64,000 nt of DNA, taken from NCBI RefSeq assembly GCF_044810985.1, contig NZ_CP085242.1, forward strand, positions 1,240,001-1,304,000, in the 5' to 3' direction. Source of the stretch: Marinospirillum sp031581385. Lineage in GTDB: Bacteria > Pseudomonadota > Gammaproteobacteria > Pseudomonadales > Halomonadaceae. Shown here piece after piece: positions 52,356-61,656 of the stretch (positions are counted from its first letter, which is position 1; each line of letters opens with the position of its first letter). The position numbers and the translations under genes were made by a program. The notes under the pieces are model-generated. The model was not told where the DNA came from, made no database searches, and worked only from the letters and a program-made list of their open reading frames with translations.

Positions 52356-53022
52356 TTTCCTGCAGCGCCTGCCCCGGATCTTTAGCCTGGGTGATGGGCC
52401 GCCCCATGACCAGATGAGTACTGCCGGCCTGCATGGCTGCTTCGGGCGTCATAATGCGCTGCTGGTCACCCACATCATGGCTGGGCAAACGTATCCCCGG
52501 TGTGACCTTCAAAAACTCCCGGCCCAATTCAGCCGTTAAAAACTCTGCTTCGCGTGCCGAACACACCACACCCTGCAGACCTGCCTCCTGAGCCAGGCGG
52601 GCCAGGTGTAAAACCTGATCTTCAAGATTGCGGCTGACGCCGGTTTCAGCCAGATCCTCGGCACCCATGCTGGTCAAGACCGTCACTGCAATCAACTGAG
52701 TCGGCAGGTTGTTTTTGACCAGCACCTCGCTGGCTGCTGTCATCATTTTACGTCCGCCACTGGCATGGACATTGACCATCCACACCCCCTGATCAGCCGC
52801 CGCCAGAACCGCCTGGGCGCAGGTATTGGGGATGTCATGAAACTTGAGATCCAGAAAAATTTCAAAGCCACGCTGGTGAAGTTGCTTGAGTATCTCGGGG
52901 CCGCAGCGGGTAAACAGCTCCTTGCCCACTTTGACACGACAGAGTTGGGGGTCGAGTTGGTCAGCCAGACTTAACGCCTGAGCTTCCGATGCCACATCCA
53001 GAGCCACAATAATCGGGGTCAC
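52333..53022 (-). CDS. pyrF: Orotidine 5'-phosphate decarboxylase
   Basis: PyrF forms UMP from OMP in pyrimidine synthesis. The 229-residue TIM-barrel protein has IVALDVASEAQAL, the catalytic motif FLDLKFHDIPNT and the phosphate-binding HLVMGRPITQAKDP. It faces lapB tail to tail. Confidence 0.95.
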   Translation of the reverse strand: MTPIIVALDVASEAQALSLADQLDPQLCRVKVGKELFTRCGPEILKQLHQRGFEIFLDLKFHDIPNTCAQAVLAAADQGVWMVNVHASGGRKMMTAASEVLVKNNLPTQLIAVTVLTSMGAEDLAETGVSRNLEDQVLHLARLAQEAGLQGVVCSAREAEFLTAELGREFLKVTPGIRLPSHDVGDQQRIMTPEAAMQAGSTHLVMGRPITQAKDPGQALQEIIRLLPQ

Positions 53023-53211
53023 AGGTTTCTCCGTAAGGTGTGAATTTTTGCAGCGGAAATTATAACAAGTTCACTGGAATTGCGTGGCATCAAAAAAACC
53101 GGCCTGGCGTTTTTTCCATACAAGAATCTGCCTTTTTCTTTTCTAGAGTGAATCCATCAGCGAGCAAAGCTGATACCCCTTTATCCCGCAAAAAACCAAG
53201 AGGAACCAAGG

Positions 53212-53526
53212 ATGCAAGGAATTAACTTCAAAACCCTGCCCCTTCTTCTGGCTCTACTCATCGGCCTGGGTTTAACCAGCGGCCAGCTTTTGGCCAATAC
53301 CGATGAAGAGCAACAGCAAGCCGTCAGCGCCAGCCAGCAACTCAACATCAATCAGGCCACTGAAGAGCAACTGGTCAGCCTGCCGGGAATCGGGCCAGCC
53401 AAGGCTTCGGCAATCATTGAAATGCGCAAAAGTCAGGGGCCTTTCAAAAGCCTGGAAGAGGTACAGGAAGTCAACGGCATCGGCCCGGCCACAGCCAGCG
53501 ACATTCAGGAACTGATCATTTTTTAA
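53212..53526 (+). CDS. ComEA-family helix-hairpin-helix protein
   Basis: A 104-residue exported protein with a signal peptide (LLLALLIGLGLTSGQLLA) and two helix-hairpin-helix units: LNINQATEEQLVSLPGIG and VQEVNGIGPATASDI. ComEA proteins bind incoming DNA in the periplasm during transformation; short gammaproteobacterial forms such as this are common and not always tied to competence. No other competence gene is in the window. Confidence 0.85.
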   Translation: MQGINFKTLPLLLALLIGLGLTSGQLLANTDEEQQQAVSASQQLNINQATEEQLVSLPGIGPAKASAIIEMRKSQGPFKSLEEVQEVNGIGPATASDIQELIIF

Positions 53527-53529
53527 CCG

Positions 53530-53565
53530 AAAAAAAGCCCGCTGTCCTCAAAGGGGAGAGCGGGC
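53530..53565 (-). terminator. Rho-independent terminator after the SDR gene
   Basis: On the minus strand GCCCGCT pairs with AGCGGGC around an inner CTCCCC/GAGGAC region and is followed by seven T residues. It serves the SDR gene that ends at 53587. Confidence 0.85.
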
Positions 53566-53586
53566 CTGGAAGCGTCTTCAGAAAGA

Positions 53587-54348
53587 CTAGATGCGCAGAG
53601 CACCATTGCACTCCACCACACTGCCGGAAAAGTAATCATTTTCCATGATGTAGCGCACAGTGTGGGCAATCTCACCGGGTTCGCCAAGGCGCTTGAGAGG
53701 CACGCCAGCCGTGATTTTAGCCAGCACTTCTTCAGGCATGGCCGCAACCATGTCGGTAGCAATAAAACCAGGAGCCACGGCACCGGTACGAATACCATAG
53801 CGGGACAGCTCTTTGGCCCAGGTCACGGTCATGGCCACCACACCGGCTTTGGCTGCAGCATAGTTGGTCTGACCCATGTTACCGGCACGCGAGATGGACG
53901 AGATGTTGATAATCACACCCTTGCTGCCCAACTTGATCATCTGGGCAGCCGCTTCACGACCACACAGGAAGACACCCGTCAGGTTGACGTCCATCACCTG
54001 TTGCCAGTTGCTGAGTGACATCTTGCCGGTCACTTCGCCATTTTTGGCTTTGACCAGCAGGCCGTCACGGGTAATACCGGCATTGTTCACCAGTACATCC
54101 AGGGCACCAAAGTCCTGAACGATCTTCTCAAAAGCCGTTTCGACTGCGGCTTCTTCCGAAACATTAACCAAGTAATAACGAGCTTCGCTACCGGCTTCCT
54201 TGACCAGATCAACCGTTTCCTGAAGTTTTTCTTCATTTAAATCCAGCAGAGCCAGCTTGGCACCCTGAGATGCCAATTCGATGGCCATGGCGCGACCCAG
54301 GCCTTGTCCACCGCCTGTTACAACAACTACAGAGTCTTTAACTTGCAT
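53587..54348 (-). CDS. FabG-like short-chain dehydrogenase/reductase
   Basis: A 253-residue SDR with the cofactor loop VTGGGQGLGRA, NNAGIT, catalytic Ser in NISSISRAG and YAAAK. The acidic residue in LALLDLNEEKL at the end of the second strand suggests NADH rather than NADPH, unlike most FabG. It is not in a fatty-acid cluster, so an exact substrate such as 3-oxoacyl-ACP or acetoacetyl-CoA is open. It has its own terminator and is monocistronic. Confidence 0.82.
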   Translation of the reverse strand: MQVKDSVVVVTGGGQGLGRAMAIELASQGAKLALLDLNEEKLQETVDLVKEAGSEARYYLVNVSEEAAVETAFEKIVQDFGALDVLVNNAGITRDGLLVKAKNGEVTGKMSLSNWQQVMDVNLTGVFLCGREAAAQMIKLGSKGVIINISSISRAGNMGQTNYAAAKAGVVAMTVTWAKELSRYGIRTGAVAPGFIATDMVAAMPEEVLAKITAGVPLKRLGEPGEIAHTVRYIMENDYFSGSVVECNGALRI

Positions 54349-54545
54349 ACTTCACCTCGAATAAAAAATATGGAGCCGCCCTTTTATTGGTTCTTTATGT
54401 GGACTGGCAGCAGGTGATGCGGAGAGTTTTTACCCCCACTGACTAGCAATATAACCCATCATCTCGCACATGCGAAATAGGTTTTGCAAAACTCAGTGTA
54501 AAAACACGACTCAACGGTCACTTTCAGCAAAATTTGCTGTCCACA

Positions 54546-54573
54546 CTTGAAGTAAAGGCGGTTAAACTCCATT
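54546..54573 (+). promoter_or_regulatory. Heat-shock (sigma-32) type promoter upstream of fxsA
   Basis: CTTGAAG and CTCCATT are separated by 14 bases, close to the sigma-32 consensus CTTGAAA-N13-15-CCCCAT. It stands 55 bases before fxsA, which precedes groESL. Confidence 0.6.
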
Positions 54574-54627
54574 GTAATTCCACGATCGCCTGCAAAGGCC
54601 AACCCACACTGAGTCCAAGGTAAATCT

Positions 54628-55110
54628 ATGCCCCTGCTTTTTTTAATCCTGATCTGGCCCCTGGCAGAAATCTGGCTGATGATCCAGGTGGGTCAGCAGG
54701 CGGGTGCCATGAACACCCTTCTGCTTATCATCACCACGGCGGTTCTGGGTCTGCTTCTGGTGCAACTGGAATGGCGTCGCCTGGCACTGACCCTGCGAAC
54801 CCGGTTGCGTGAAGGCAAGGAGCCGCTGGGCCTGATCCTGGAAACCGCTGCGGTTGGCCTGGCCGGGGTGCTGCTTTTTATACCCGGCTTTATCTCGGAT
54901 TTTCTGGGTGTGCTTTTTTTACTGCCCTTCACCCGAAAATTCATCATCAGGCCCTTGAAAAACAAACATGGCACCACCACTTTCCAGTACCGTGAAACCT
55001 CTTATCGGGAAAAACCTGATGACCCCTTTGCCGGACAACAGGATGAGCAGATCCGGGAGGGCAAGGTGCTGGAAGGCGAATATCAAAGAAAAGATGATAA
55101 GCGCCCTTGA
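54628..55110 (+). CDS. fxsA: FxsA family membrane protein
   Basis: A 160-residue cytoplasmic-membrane protein of the FxsA family, whose E. coli member relieves F exclusion of phage T7. It begins LFLILIWPLAEIWLMIQVG and contains AGVLLFIPGFISDFLGVLFLLP. About four hydrophobic segments are followed by a charged tail. It lies just upstream of groES, as in E. coli, and its stop overlaps a groES heat-shock promoter. Confidence 0.9.
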   Translation: MPLLFLILIWPLAEIWLMIQVGQQAGAMNTLLLIITTAVLGLLLVQLEWRRLALTLRTRLREGKEPLGLILETAAVGLAGVLLFIPGFISDFLGVLFLLPFTRKFIIRPLKNKHGTTTFQYRETSYREKPDDPFAGQQDEQIREGKVLEGEYQRKDDKRP

Positions 55111-55131
55111 AAAACCACCAACAGCCCCCAT
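55106..55131 (+). promoter_or_regulatory. Heat-shock (sigma-32) promoter of groESL
   Basis: CTTGAAA at 55106-55112 and CCCCAT at 55126-55131 are separated by 13 bases, a full match to the sigma-32 consensus. It overlaps the fxsA stop codon and is 88 bases before the groES ATG. Confidence 0.85.
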
Positions 55132-55219
55132 TATGCAAAGCGGGAAACAGGTTTTACCCTGTACACGCACATGGGGCTTTATCCCCAGTTACTGTTGAAC
55201 CACCAGGAGACATTCAGCA

Positions 55220-55507
55220 ATGAAAATCCGTCCTCTGCACGATCGCGTAGTCGTTCGTCGAATGGAAGAAGAAACCACTACACCCGGCGGCATCGTACTG
55301 CCCGGTAGCGCCCAAGAAAAACCATCACAAGGCGAAATCATTGCAGTCGGTGAAGGCCGCTTTGCAGATGGCGAAGTACGCCCACTGGCTGTAAAAGTCG
55401 GTGACAAGGTGATTTTCGGCAGCTATGCCGGCAGCACCGTGAAAATCGATGGTGAAGAACTGCTGATTCTCAACGAAAGCGAAATCTTTGGTGTTCTGGA
55501 AGGCTAA
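55220..55507 (+). CDS. groES: Co-chaperonin GroES
   Basis: The 95-residue lid of the GroEL chamber. It begins MKIRPLHDRVVVRRMEEE and contains the mobile loop TTPGGIVLPGSAQEKP. AGGAG precedes the ATG. It is 66 bases before groEL. Confidence 0.98.
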   Translation: MKIRPLHDRVVVRRMEEETTTPGGIVLPGSAQEKPSQGEIIAVGEGRFADGEVRPLAVKVGDKVIFGSYAGSTVKIDGEELLILNESEIFGVLEG

Positions 55508-55573
55508 GGTTCAAGCAACCGCCTGACAGTAAAACTCAATCTAATTTATCAAGTTAAATAACGGGAAACGAAC

Positions 55574-57220
<1,647 letters not shown>

Positions 57221-57250
57221 TGCCCCCGGCTTTCTAAAAGCTCTTCCCGG

Positions 57251-57283
57251 CCCCGGCTTTCTTTTGAAAGCCGGGGCTTTTTT
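57251..57283 (+). terminator. Rho-independent terminator of groESL
   Basis: CCCCGGCTTT and AAAGCCGGGG form a perfect 10-bp stem with a six-base loop, followed by C and six T residues. Confidence 0.93.
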
Positions 57284-57343
57284 ATAACTACCGGGTTCTT
57301 CTTATTGCAGGCCGTTGCAGAATTTGTTTCAATTACAACCACT

Positions 57344-57445
57344 TCGCAGGGGAGTAGTCGCACTGTTGCAAAACAGTGGCTTGCATCAACATTCTTGACC
57401 CTCATGGTCATGGTGCAGGCGGCTCAGGCTTGACGAGACCTGTGA
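57344..57445 (+). ncRNA. yybP-ykoY (manganese) riboswitch aptamer
   Basis: The conserved GGGGAGTAG (57349-57357) and ACGAGACC (57433-57440) of this riboswitch class are present. They are closed by a P1 helix TCGCAGG (57344-57350) with CCTGTGA (57439-57445). Internal hairpin CACTG-TTGCAAAA-CAGTG follows the first motif, and CATCAACATTC lies between the arms. The class senses Mn2+ (and pH in some cases) and commonly controls GDT1 or MntP type exporters, as found here downstream. Confidence 0.88.
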
Positions 57446-57534
57446 TGCTGATTTTCCGCCCTGGAAGGGGCTGCCTTTGGTCGGGCGGTGAAAATCCAGC
57501 ATCACGGTACTTGATCAAACCGCCCGACCCGGAG
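57442..57534 (+). promoter_or_regulatory. Riboswitch expression platform with alternative hairpins
   Basis: A long hairpin can form between 57442-57461 (GTGATGCTGATTTTCCGCCC) and 57483-57505, and its first four bases are also the 3' strand of aptamer helix P1. A competing helix pairs GGTCGGGCGGT (57479-57489) with ACCGCCCGACC (57519-57529), next to the ribosome binding site GGAG at 57531-57534. The two are mutually exclusive, which fits control of translation start. Which state is the Mn2+-bound one is inferred, not shown. Confidence 0.7.
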
Positions 57535-57541
57535 TTATTCA

Positions 57542-58105
57542 ATGGAAGCTTTTCTCACTTCAACCCTGACCGTCGGTATTGCCGAAATGGGCGACCGCTC
57601 GCTTTTTCTGGCCCTTCTCTTTGGTATTCGTTACCCGCACCCCTGGCCTGTATTTTTGGGTATGGCCCTGGGGTTGTTCCTTAATCAGGCAATCTCTGCA
57701 CTCATTGGTGTCTGGGTGTTCAACTGGATTCCCGCAAGTGCCCATGCCTGGATTCTCAGCGTGATCTTTTTGGCAATGGCCATCTGGATGCTTTTCCCTG
57801 AAAAAGAAGAAGAGGAAGGCAAGCCGGTCATGACCAAACACGGACTCTTCTGGGTGGCTGCGGTCAGCTTTTTTATTCTGGAAATGGCCGACAAAACCCA
57901 GGTTGCCGTCATCAGTCTGGCCGGAGCTTTTGATACCTACTGGCCAGTTGTCCTGGGAGCTTCCCTGGGCATTTTATTGGTCACCACACCGGCTCTCTGG
58001 CTGGGTCAACGCTTTGCCCACTGGCTGCCACTCCAGAAAATCAAATATGTTTCTTCGGCAATTTTTGTCCTTTTGGCTGGCTGGATGCTCTTCCACGCCA
58101 TTTAA
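57542..58105 (+). CDS. mneA: GDT1/UPF0016 family cation exporter (probable Mn2+)
   Basis: A 187-residue membrane protein with six TM segments in two similar halves, each with the family motif: EMGDRS (about residue 16) and EMADKTQ (about residue 115). Bacterial members such as MneA of Vibrio export Mn2+. The two halves are joined by a charged KEEEEEGK segment. The gene is under a yybP-ykoY riboswitch, which supports manganese as substrate. The symbol is by analogy. Confidence 0.85.
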   Translation: MEAFLTSTLTVGIAEMGDRSLFLALLFGIRYPHPWPVFLGMALGLFLNQAISALIGVWVFNWIPASAHAWILSVIFLAMAIWMLFPEKEEEEGKPVMTKHGLFWVAAVSFFILEMADKTQVAVISLAGAFDTYWPVVLGASLGILLVTTPALWLGQRFAHWLPLQKIKYVSSAIFVLLAGWMLFHAI

Positions 58106-58195
58106 CCAGCCGTTCAGCTTGTAAATGTAGAAATAGCGGTTAAAGTAGCCTTACTGATAATAAGTATTTTATGTTCACCAATGCTAGGGGCAAGC

Positions 58196-58570
58196 ATGGC
58201 CGTTTTACTCTTCAAACTCAGCAATGTACCGGATGACGAAGCCCAGGAAGTGCGTGAACTTCTCGATGAGCAGGGGCTGGATTACTATGAAACCACAGCA
58301 GGACGCTGGAGGCTGGGCGTTGATGCCATCTGGTTAAGCAACAATGAAGATGCCGAGGTGGCCAGCAAGCTCTTGCGCAACTACCAGCAGGAACGTCGCA
58401 ACAAAGCCAGGCAAGAGCAGGCTGATTTGCAAGCTCGCGGCCAGGCGCCCCGATTCATGGACAAACTGGCAACCCAACCCGGCAAGGTGCTGCTCTCCGG
58501 ACTGGGCATCCTGGCCATACTCGCACTAGGTCTCATCCCCGTCCTTTGGTTGCTTTTTTACAACCATTAA
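58196..58570 (+). CDS. Uncharacterised small membrane protein (DUF6164-like)
   Basis: A 124-residue protein with an N-terminal alpha-beta part (LFKLSNVPDDEAQEVRELLDE), a charged helix and one C-terminal TM segment (VLLSGLGILAILALGLIPVLWLLFY, partly quoted). I associate it with a DUF family (DUF6164) but do not know a function. AGGGG precedes the ATG at 58196; an earlier in-frame ATG at 58181 has none. Confidence 0.7.
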   Translation: MAVLLFKLSNVPDDEAQEVRELLDEQGLDYYETTAGRWRLGVDAIWLSNNEDAEVASKLLRNYQQERRNKARQEQADLQARGQAPRFMDKLATQPGKVLLSGLGILAILALGLIPVLWLLFYNH

Positions 58571-58660
58571 AAAATACAAATAACAACAATTACCACTTGC
58601 AATGTCTCCTCAAAAACACTAATCTAATCACGAACAATTAGCGTTTACAGGAGACAAACC

Positions 58661-58855
58661 ATGTATGTTTGTATCTGCAAGGGTATAACTGACCGGCAAA
58701 TCAAGGCATCCATTGCTGAAGGTGCTGGTTGCATGCGTGACCTCTACAAACAACATGATCTAGGCAGTCAGTGTGGCAAGTGTGTTTGCGCGGCCAAACA
58801 ACTCCTGGATAGTGAAATTCAAGCCTGTAACCGCTGTGAAGTCGTGGCTGCTTGA
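58661..58855 (+). CDS. bfd: Bacterioferritin-associated ferredoxin
   Basis: A 64-residue [2Fe-2S] protein that reduces bacterioferritin to release iron. The ligands are Cys4 and Cys6 (MYVCICKGI) and two more in QCGKCVC. Its neighbours are the two bfr genes. AGGAG lies before the ATG. Confidence 0.95.
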   Translation: MYVCICKGITDRQIKASIAEGAGCMRDLYKQHDLGSQCGKCVCAAKQLLDSEIQACNRCEVVAA

Positions 58856-59012
58856 CACTCAAACACCAGTAGCCCCGCAAAATACCCCTGCTTTTTTTGC
58901 CTAATTCGCTTGGGCACGCTATCCTACACCCTGAAATTGCCAGCCAGCCCCAGATCAACCAAGGCAAGCCAGCTTTCCCATTCATCTTTGGCATAAATTC
59001 AGGGTGCTTATC

Positions 59013-59486
59013 ATGCAAGGCAACTCAGCCATCAAAGAACAGCTCAACAAGGTACTGACCCTTGAGCTCACCTCCATTAACCAGTATTTCCTGCATGCCC
59101 GCATGTTTCGTAACTGGGGTTTTGAAAAGCTCAACAAGGCAGCTTACAAAAAATCCATTAAGGACATGAAACAGGCGGATGAACTCATCGAGCGCATTTT
59201 ATTCCTTGAAGGTCTACCCAATCTTCAGCATCTGGAAAAGCTGCGCATTGGTGAGCACACCCAGGAAATGCTGCAGTGTGACGAAGACCTGCAGCTGGAC
59301 AGCATCCAGCTACTGCGTTCTGTCATTGCACTTTGCGAGAAAGAGCAGGACTTCATCAGTCGCCATCTGCTCCAGGAAATTCTGGAAGATGAAGAAGAGT
59401 ATCTTGATTGGCTGGAAACCCAGCAGCACCAGATCAAGGAAATGGGTATTGAGAATTATCTGCAAGCAGCCATGGCGGAGGAATAA
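59013..59486 (+). CDS. bfr: Bacterioferritin, heme-binding type subunit
   Basis: A 157-residue ferritin-like protein. Against E. coli Bfr it keeps the heme-ligand Met52 in KDMKQADE but has lost ferroxidase ligands: Glu51 is Asp, His54 is Gln, Glu94 is Gln (DLQLDS) and His130 is Tyr (EDEEEYLDW). It probably supplies the heme site in mixed 24-mers with the next gene product. The start is the ATG at 59013; a GTG nine bases upstream is less likely. Confidence 0.92.
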   Translation: MQGNSAIKEQLNKVLTLELTSINQYFLHARMFRNWGFEKLNKAAYKKSIKDMKQADELIERILFLEGLPNLQHLEKLRIGEHTQEMLQCDEDLQLDSIQLLRSVIALCEKEQDFISRHLLQEILEDEEEYLDWLETQQHQIKEMGIENYLQAAMAEE

Positions 59487-59489
59487 ATC

Positions 59490-59957
59490 ATGAAAGGCAA
59501 TCAAAAAGTTATTGACGCGTTAAACCACCTGCTCGGCGGCGAACTGACCGCCATGGATCAGTATTTCATCCACTCGGAAATGTATGCCGACTGGGGTCTG
59601 AATAAACTCTATGAGCGCATTGCCCATGAGTTTGACGATGAAAAACAGCATGCCAAGGCACTGATAGAGCGCATCCTGTTTTTGGAAGGCAAACCCGACA
59701 TGGTGACCCGTCCAGCCATCAATATTGGTACCGATGTCAAGGAAATGCTGAGCAACGACCTGAAACTGGAATACCAGGTGGTTGAAGACCTGAAAAAGGC
59801 CATGGCTCTGTGCGAAAAAGAGCAGGACTACCAGACCCGGGAAATCCTGCGCCAGATGCTGGGAGATACGGAAATGGATCATGCCTACTGGCTGGAAATT
59901 CAACTGGGCCTGATTGAGCGCATTGGTATGCAGCACTACCAGCAATCTCAGCTTTAA
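59490..59957 (+). CDS. bfr: Bacterioferritin, ferroxidase type subunit
   Basis: A 155-residue ferritin-like protein with a complete ferroxidase set: Glu18 (GGELTAMDQY), Glu51 and His54 (DDEKQHAK), Glu94 (DLKLEY), Glu127 and His130 (TEMDHAYW). The heme-ligand Met52 is Lys. It is thus complementary to the preceding subunit, as in heteromeric bacterioferritins of Neisseria and Magnetospirillum. A strong GGAGG lies in the last codons of the preceding gene. Confidence 0.93.
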   Translation: MKGNQKVIDALNHLLGGELTAMDQYFIHSEMYADWGLNKLYERIAHEFDDEKQHAKALIERILFLEGKPDMVTRPAINIGTDVKEMLSNDLKLEYQVVEDLKKAMALCEKEQDYQTREILRQMLGDTEMDHAYWLEIQLGLIERIGMQHYQQSQL

Positions 59958-59978
59958 ATCATTACGGCTGGATCAGAA

Positions 59979-60007
59979 GCGCCTCCCCAAAGGGAGGCGC
60001 TTTTTTT
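59979..60007 (+). terminator. Rho-independent terminator after the bfr pair
   Basis: GCGCCTCCC and GGGAGGCGC form a perfect 9-bp stem with loop CAAA, followed by seven T residues. Confidence 0.93.
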
Positions 60008-60008
60008 A

Positions 60009-60095
60009 TCAGTCCAGGGAAGCCAAAAGCGGTGCCAAAAGACTGAAAGCCAGACCCAAAGCGACCAACTGCAACCAGAGTTTACTTTGCAACAT
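60009..60095 (-). CDS. Small hydrophobic peptide, 28 residues
   Basis: A short frame from the ATG at 60095 gives MLQSKLWLQLVALGLAFSLL and eight more residues, ending ASLD. It has a strong ribosome binding site, GGGGAGG, five bases upstream. It starts 11 bases after the hmuS stop, which suggests coupling. It reads as a single membrane-spanning or signal-like helix. It matches no family I know; that it is expressed is an inference from the binding site and position. Confidence 0.45.
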   Translation of the reverse strand: MLQSKLWLQLVALGLAFSLLAPLLASLD

Positions 60096-60106
60096 AAATT
60101 CCTCCC

Positions 60107-61207
60107 CTATTGCAGGGCATTAAAGAGTTCACGCAGAACCAGATTTTCAGGCTGCCGTGATGATTTATCTTCACTGACCTGAAATACTCGTTGGCCCGCA
60201 TCAGCAAACACCTCCAGAGAACTAATCCAGCCATCGCCCTGAGGCTTCCTGACAACCCAGGCTTCCTCAAGCAGTTGCGGATTGAAGTGCAGACAACCCG
60301 CCGGATAACCGATACAAACCTCCCGATGTTTAAGGCGTGGCGGCTGCAGACTTCCACGACAGGAGTGCACACAGGCATCGGTATAAAAAGCCAGCTTCAA
60401 ACCCGGTTTTGCCTGGCTTCGGGGAAGCAAGGCCGCTTCGGTTAAAAGCTCCGTCAAAGCATTCAGGCTCACCTGACGCGCCAGCTTGGGCCCCAGTGCC
60501 TGAAGCCCAGCCAAATAGCTGACTTGATGCCGCGCCAATAAATAACTGACCTGGTTAGGGTCGGCCATTCTGCGCCATTCCAGTTGAAAGCGGCCCAGAT
60601 CTTCAGGGGGACAGCTGTTGAATGCCTTGGTTCCTGTACTGGAAAACAAGGGCCGAGAAGCCTTGACTGCCCCCATCCCTTTAAAGGCTTCCTGCAAGCC
60701 CAGCCAGGCGGGCTGATCACTGGAATCCAGTGCCTGGATCTTGGCAAAACGCTGCCCCTGGCGATTAAAAAATTGCAGGCTTTTTTCTGTTTCACCCTGG
60801 CTGTTTTCCTCTTCCACCAGACAGCCCCAGTACCAGTTCTCCAGGATCAGTTTTAATTCCAGGTGCTGCGTCACAAACTGCAATCCCAATTGATGCGGAT
60901 CATCCAGGCATAAATCGGGCGATGTAAAGCATCCCTGGTATTGAGCCCAACCCAGCTCATTGAACGTCAGGAGCTGAACTTCACCCAGGCTGGGCAGCAG
61001 ATATAGCAGTGAAAAAACATCCTGCAGGGGCCAGACCGATTCTTGCCCTAAACGCGAGGCCTGCAGCTCGCCTTCACTGGTGGAGAGTAAACGACTCCAA
61101 CCTTGTAGGCCCAAGCGTGGATGTGCCTGACGAACACCCACCAAAGCCTGATAAACAATTGTGGAACCCGGTTTGAAATAAGAAGGAAGTTCGACCAAAG
61201 CGTTCAT
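60107..61207 (-). CDS. hmuS: Hemin-degrading factor, HmuS/HemS family
   Basis: A 366-residue cytoplasmic heme-binding protein with two related halves, each ending in a W/L-V-RKP...G....LEVFD-like strand; the C-terminal copy is WVVRKPQGDGWISSLEVFAD. Members degrade heme or pass it on after uptake. The ATG at 61207 (MNALVELPSYF) has AGGAG six bases upstream and gives the usual size; the frame upstream runs through the promoter. A Fur box covers the -10 region. Receptor and ABC genes for heme are not in the window. Confidence 0.85.
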   Translation of the reverse strand: MNALVELPSYFKPGSTIVYQALVGVRQAHPRLGLQGWSRLLSTSEGELQASRLGQESVWPLQDVFSLLYLLPSLGEVQLLTFNELGWAQYQGCFTSPDLCLDDPHQLGLQFVTQHLELKLILENWYWGCLVEEENSQGETEKSLQFFNRQGQRFAKIQALDSSDQPAWLGLQEAFKGMGAVKASRPLFSSTGTKAFNSCPPEDLGRFQLEWRRMADPNQVSYLLARHQVSYLAGLQALGPKLARQVSLNALTELLTEAALLPRSQAKPGLKLAFYTDACVHSCRGSLQPPRLKHREVCIGYPAGCLHFNPQLLEEAWVVRKPQGDGWISSLEVFADAGQRVFQVSEDKSSRQPENLVLRELFNALQ

Positions 61208-61300
61208 ATCTGACTCCTGTTGCAGACTGGCTGACATGTCATGAAAAGAGCAGATGCTTTGGCTGGCTAAACGAATTCGTATTGCTTGCTGAGCACCAAC

Positions 61301-61336
61301 GATAATGATTATCATTTAATTTATTGACCCTGTCAA
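61301..61336 (-). promoter_or_regulatory. hmuS promoter with overlapping Fur box
   Basis: On the minus strand TTGACA (61331-61336) and GATAAT (61308-61313) are separated by 17 bases. GATAATGATTATCATTT at 61301-61317 matches the Fur consensus at 15 of 19 positions over its full span. Iron-bound Fur would block the -10. Confidence 0.85.
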
Positions 61337-61362
61337 GGATCAGACTTCCGAAAAAAAACCAC

Positions 61363-61389
61363 AAAAAAACCCGGACCTGCTGGCCGGGT
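61363..61389 (-). terminator. Rho-independent terminator after hemP
   Basis: On the minus strand ACCCGG pairs with CCGGGT across a nine-base loop, followed by a T tract. It ends the hemP transcript before the hmuS promoter. Confidence 0.8.
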
Positions 61390-61425
61390 AAAATGCTCAT
61401 TTGCCTTGAACCTGATACAGTTAAA

Positions 61426-61608
61426 CTACTTGGTCAGTATCAGTTTGCCTTTGCTGGTAATACGCAGGGTGTAAAGTTCACCTTGATGCTCTATCTGCAA
61501 TTGGCTGGAGTCACCTGTGAAAAGCTCTTCACTTCGAATTACAGGGCAGCCTTTACCGGCTTGATTGCTTTCTGAAAGGCTTTTATTTGAATCGCTTGCA
61601 TTTTTCAC
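61426..61608 (-). CDS. hemP: Hemin uptake protein HemP
   Basis: A 60-residue protein of the HemP/HmuP family, found in heme-uptake loci; in some bacteria it activates heme receptor genes. The conserved core is IRSEELFTGDSSQLQIEH followed by GELYTLRITSKGKLILTK. I start at a GTG at 61608 with AAGGGA eight bases upstream, which gives the family length. A longer frame to a TTG at 61719 would include a terminator hairpin and is rejected. Confidence 0.82.
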   Translation of the reverse strand: MKNASDSNKSLSESNQAGKGCPVIRSEELFTGDSSQLQIEHQGELYTLRITSKGKLILTK

Positions 61609-61632
61609 TGGCCATGTCCCTTTCAGTTGGAT

Positions 61633-61656
61633 GCAAAAAAAAGCCGCCCGTAGGGG
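61633..61656 (-). terminator. Terminator hairpin upstream of hemP (sRNA end or attenuator)
   Basis: On the minus strand GCCGCCC and GGGCGGC form a 7-bp stem with loop CCTAC, followed by eight T residues. It is 25 bases before the hemP start, so transcripts from further upstream would stop or be attenuated here. Confidence 0.8.

Noticed and set aside
58856..59003. Fur box or small RNA between bfd and bfr
   Set aside because: No convincing GATAAT palindrome or T-tailed hairpin was found in the 150-base gap.
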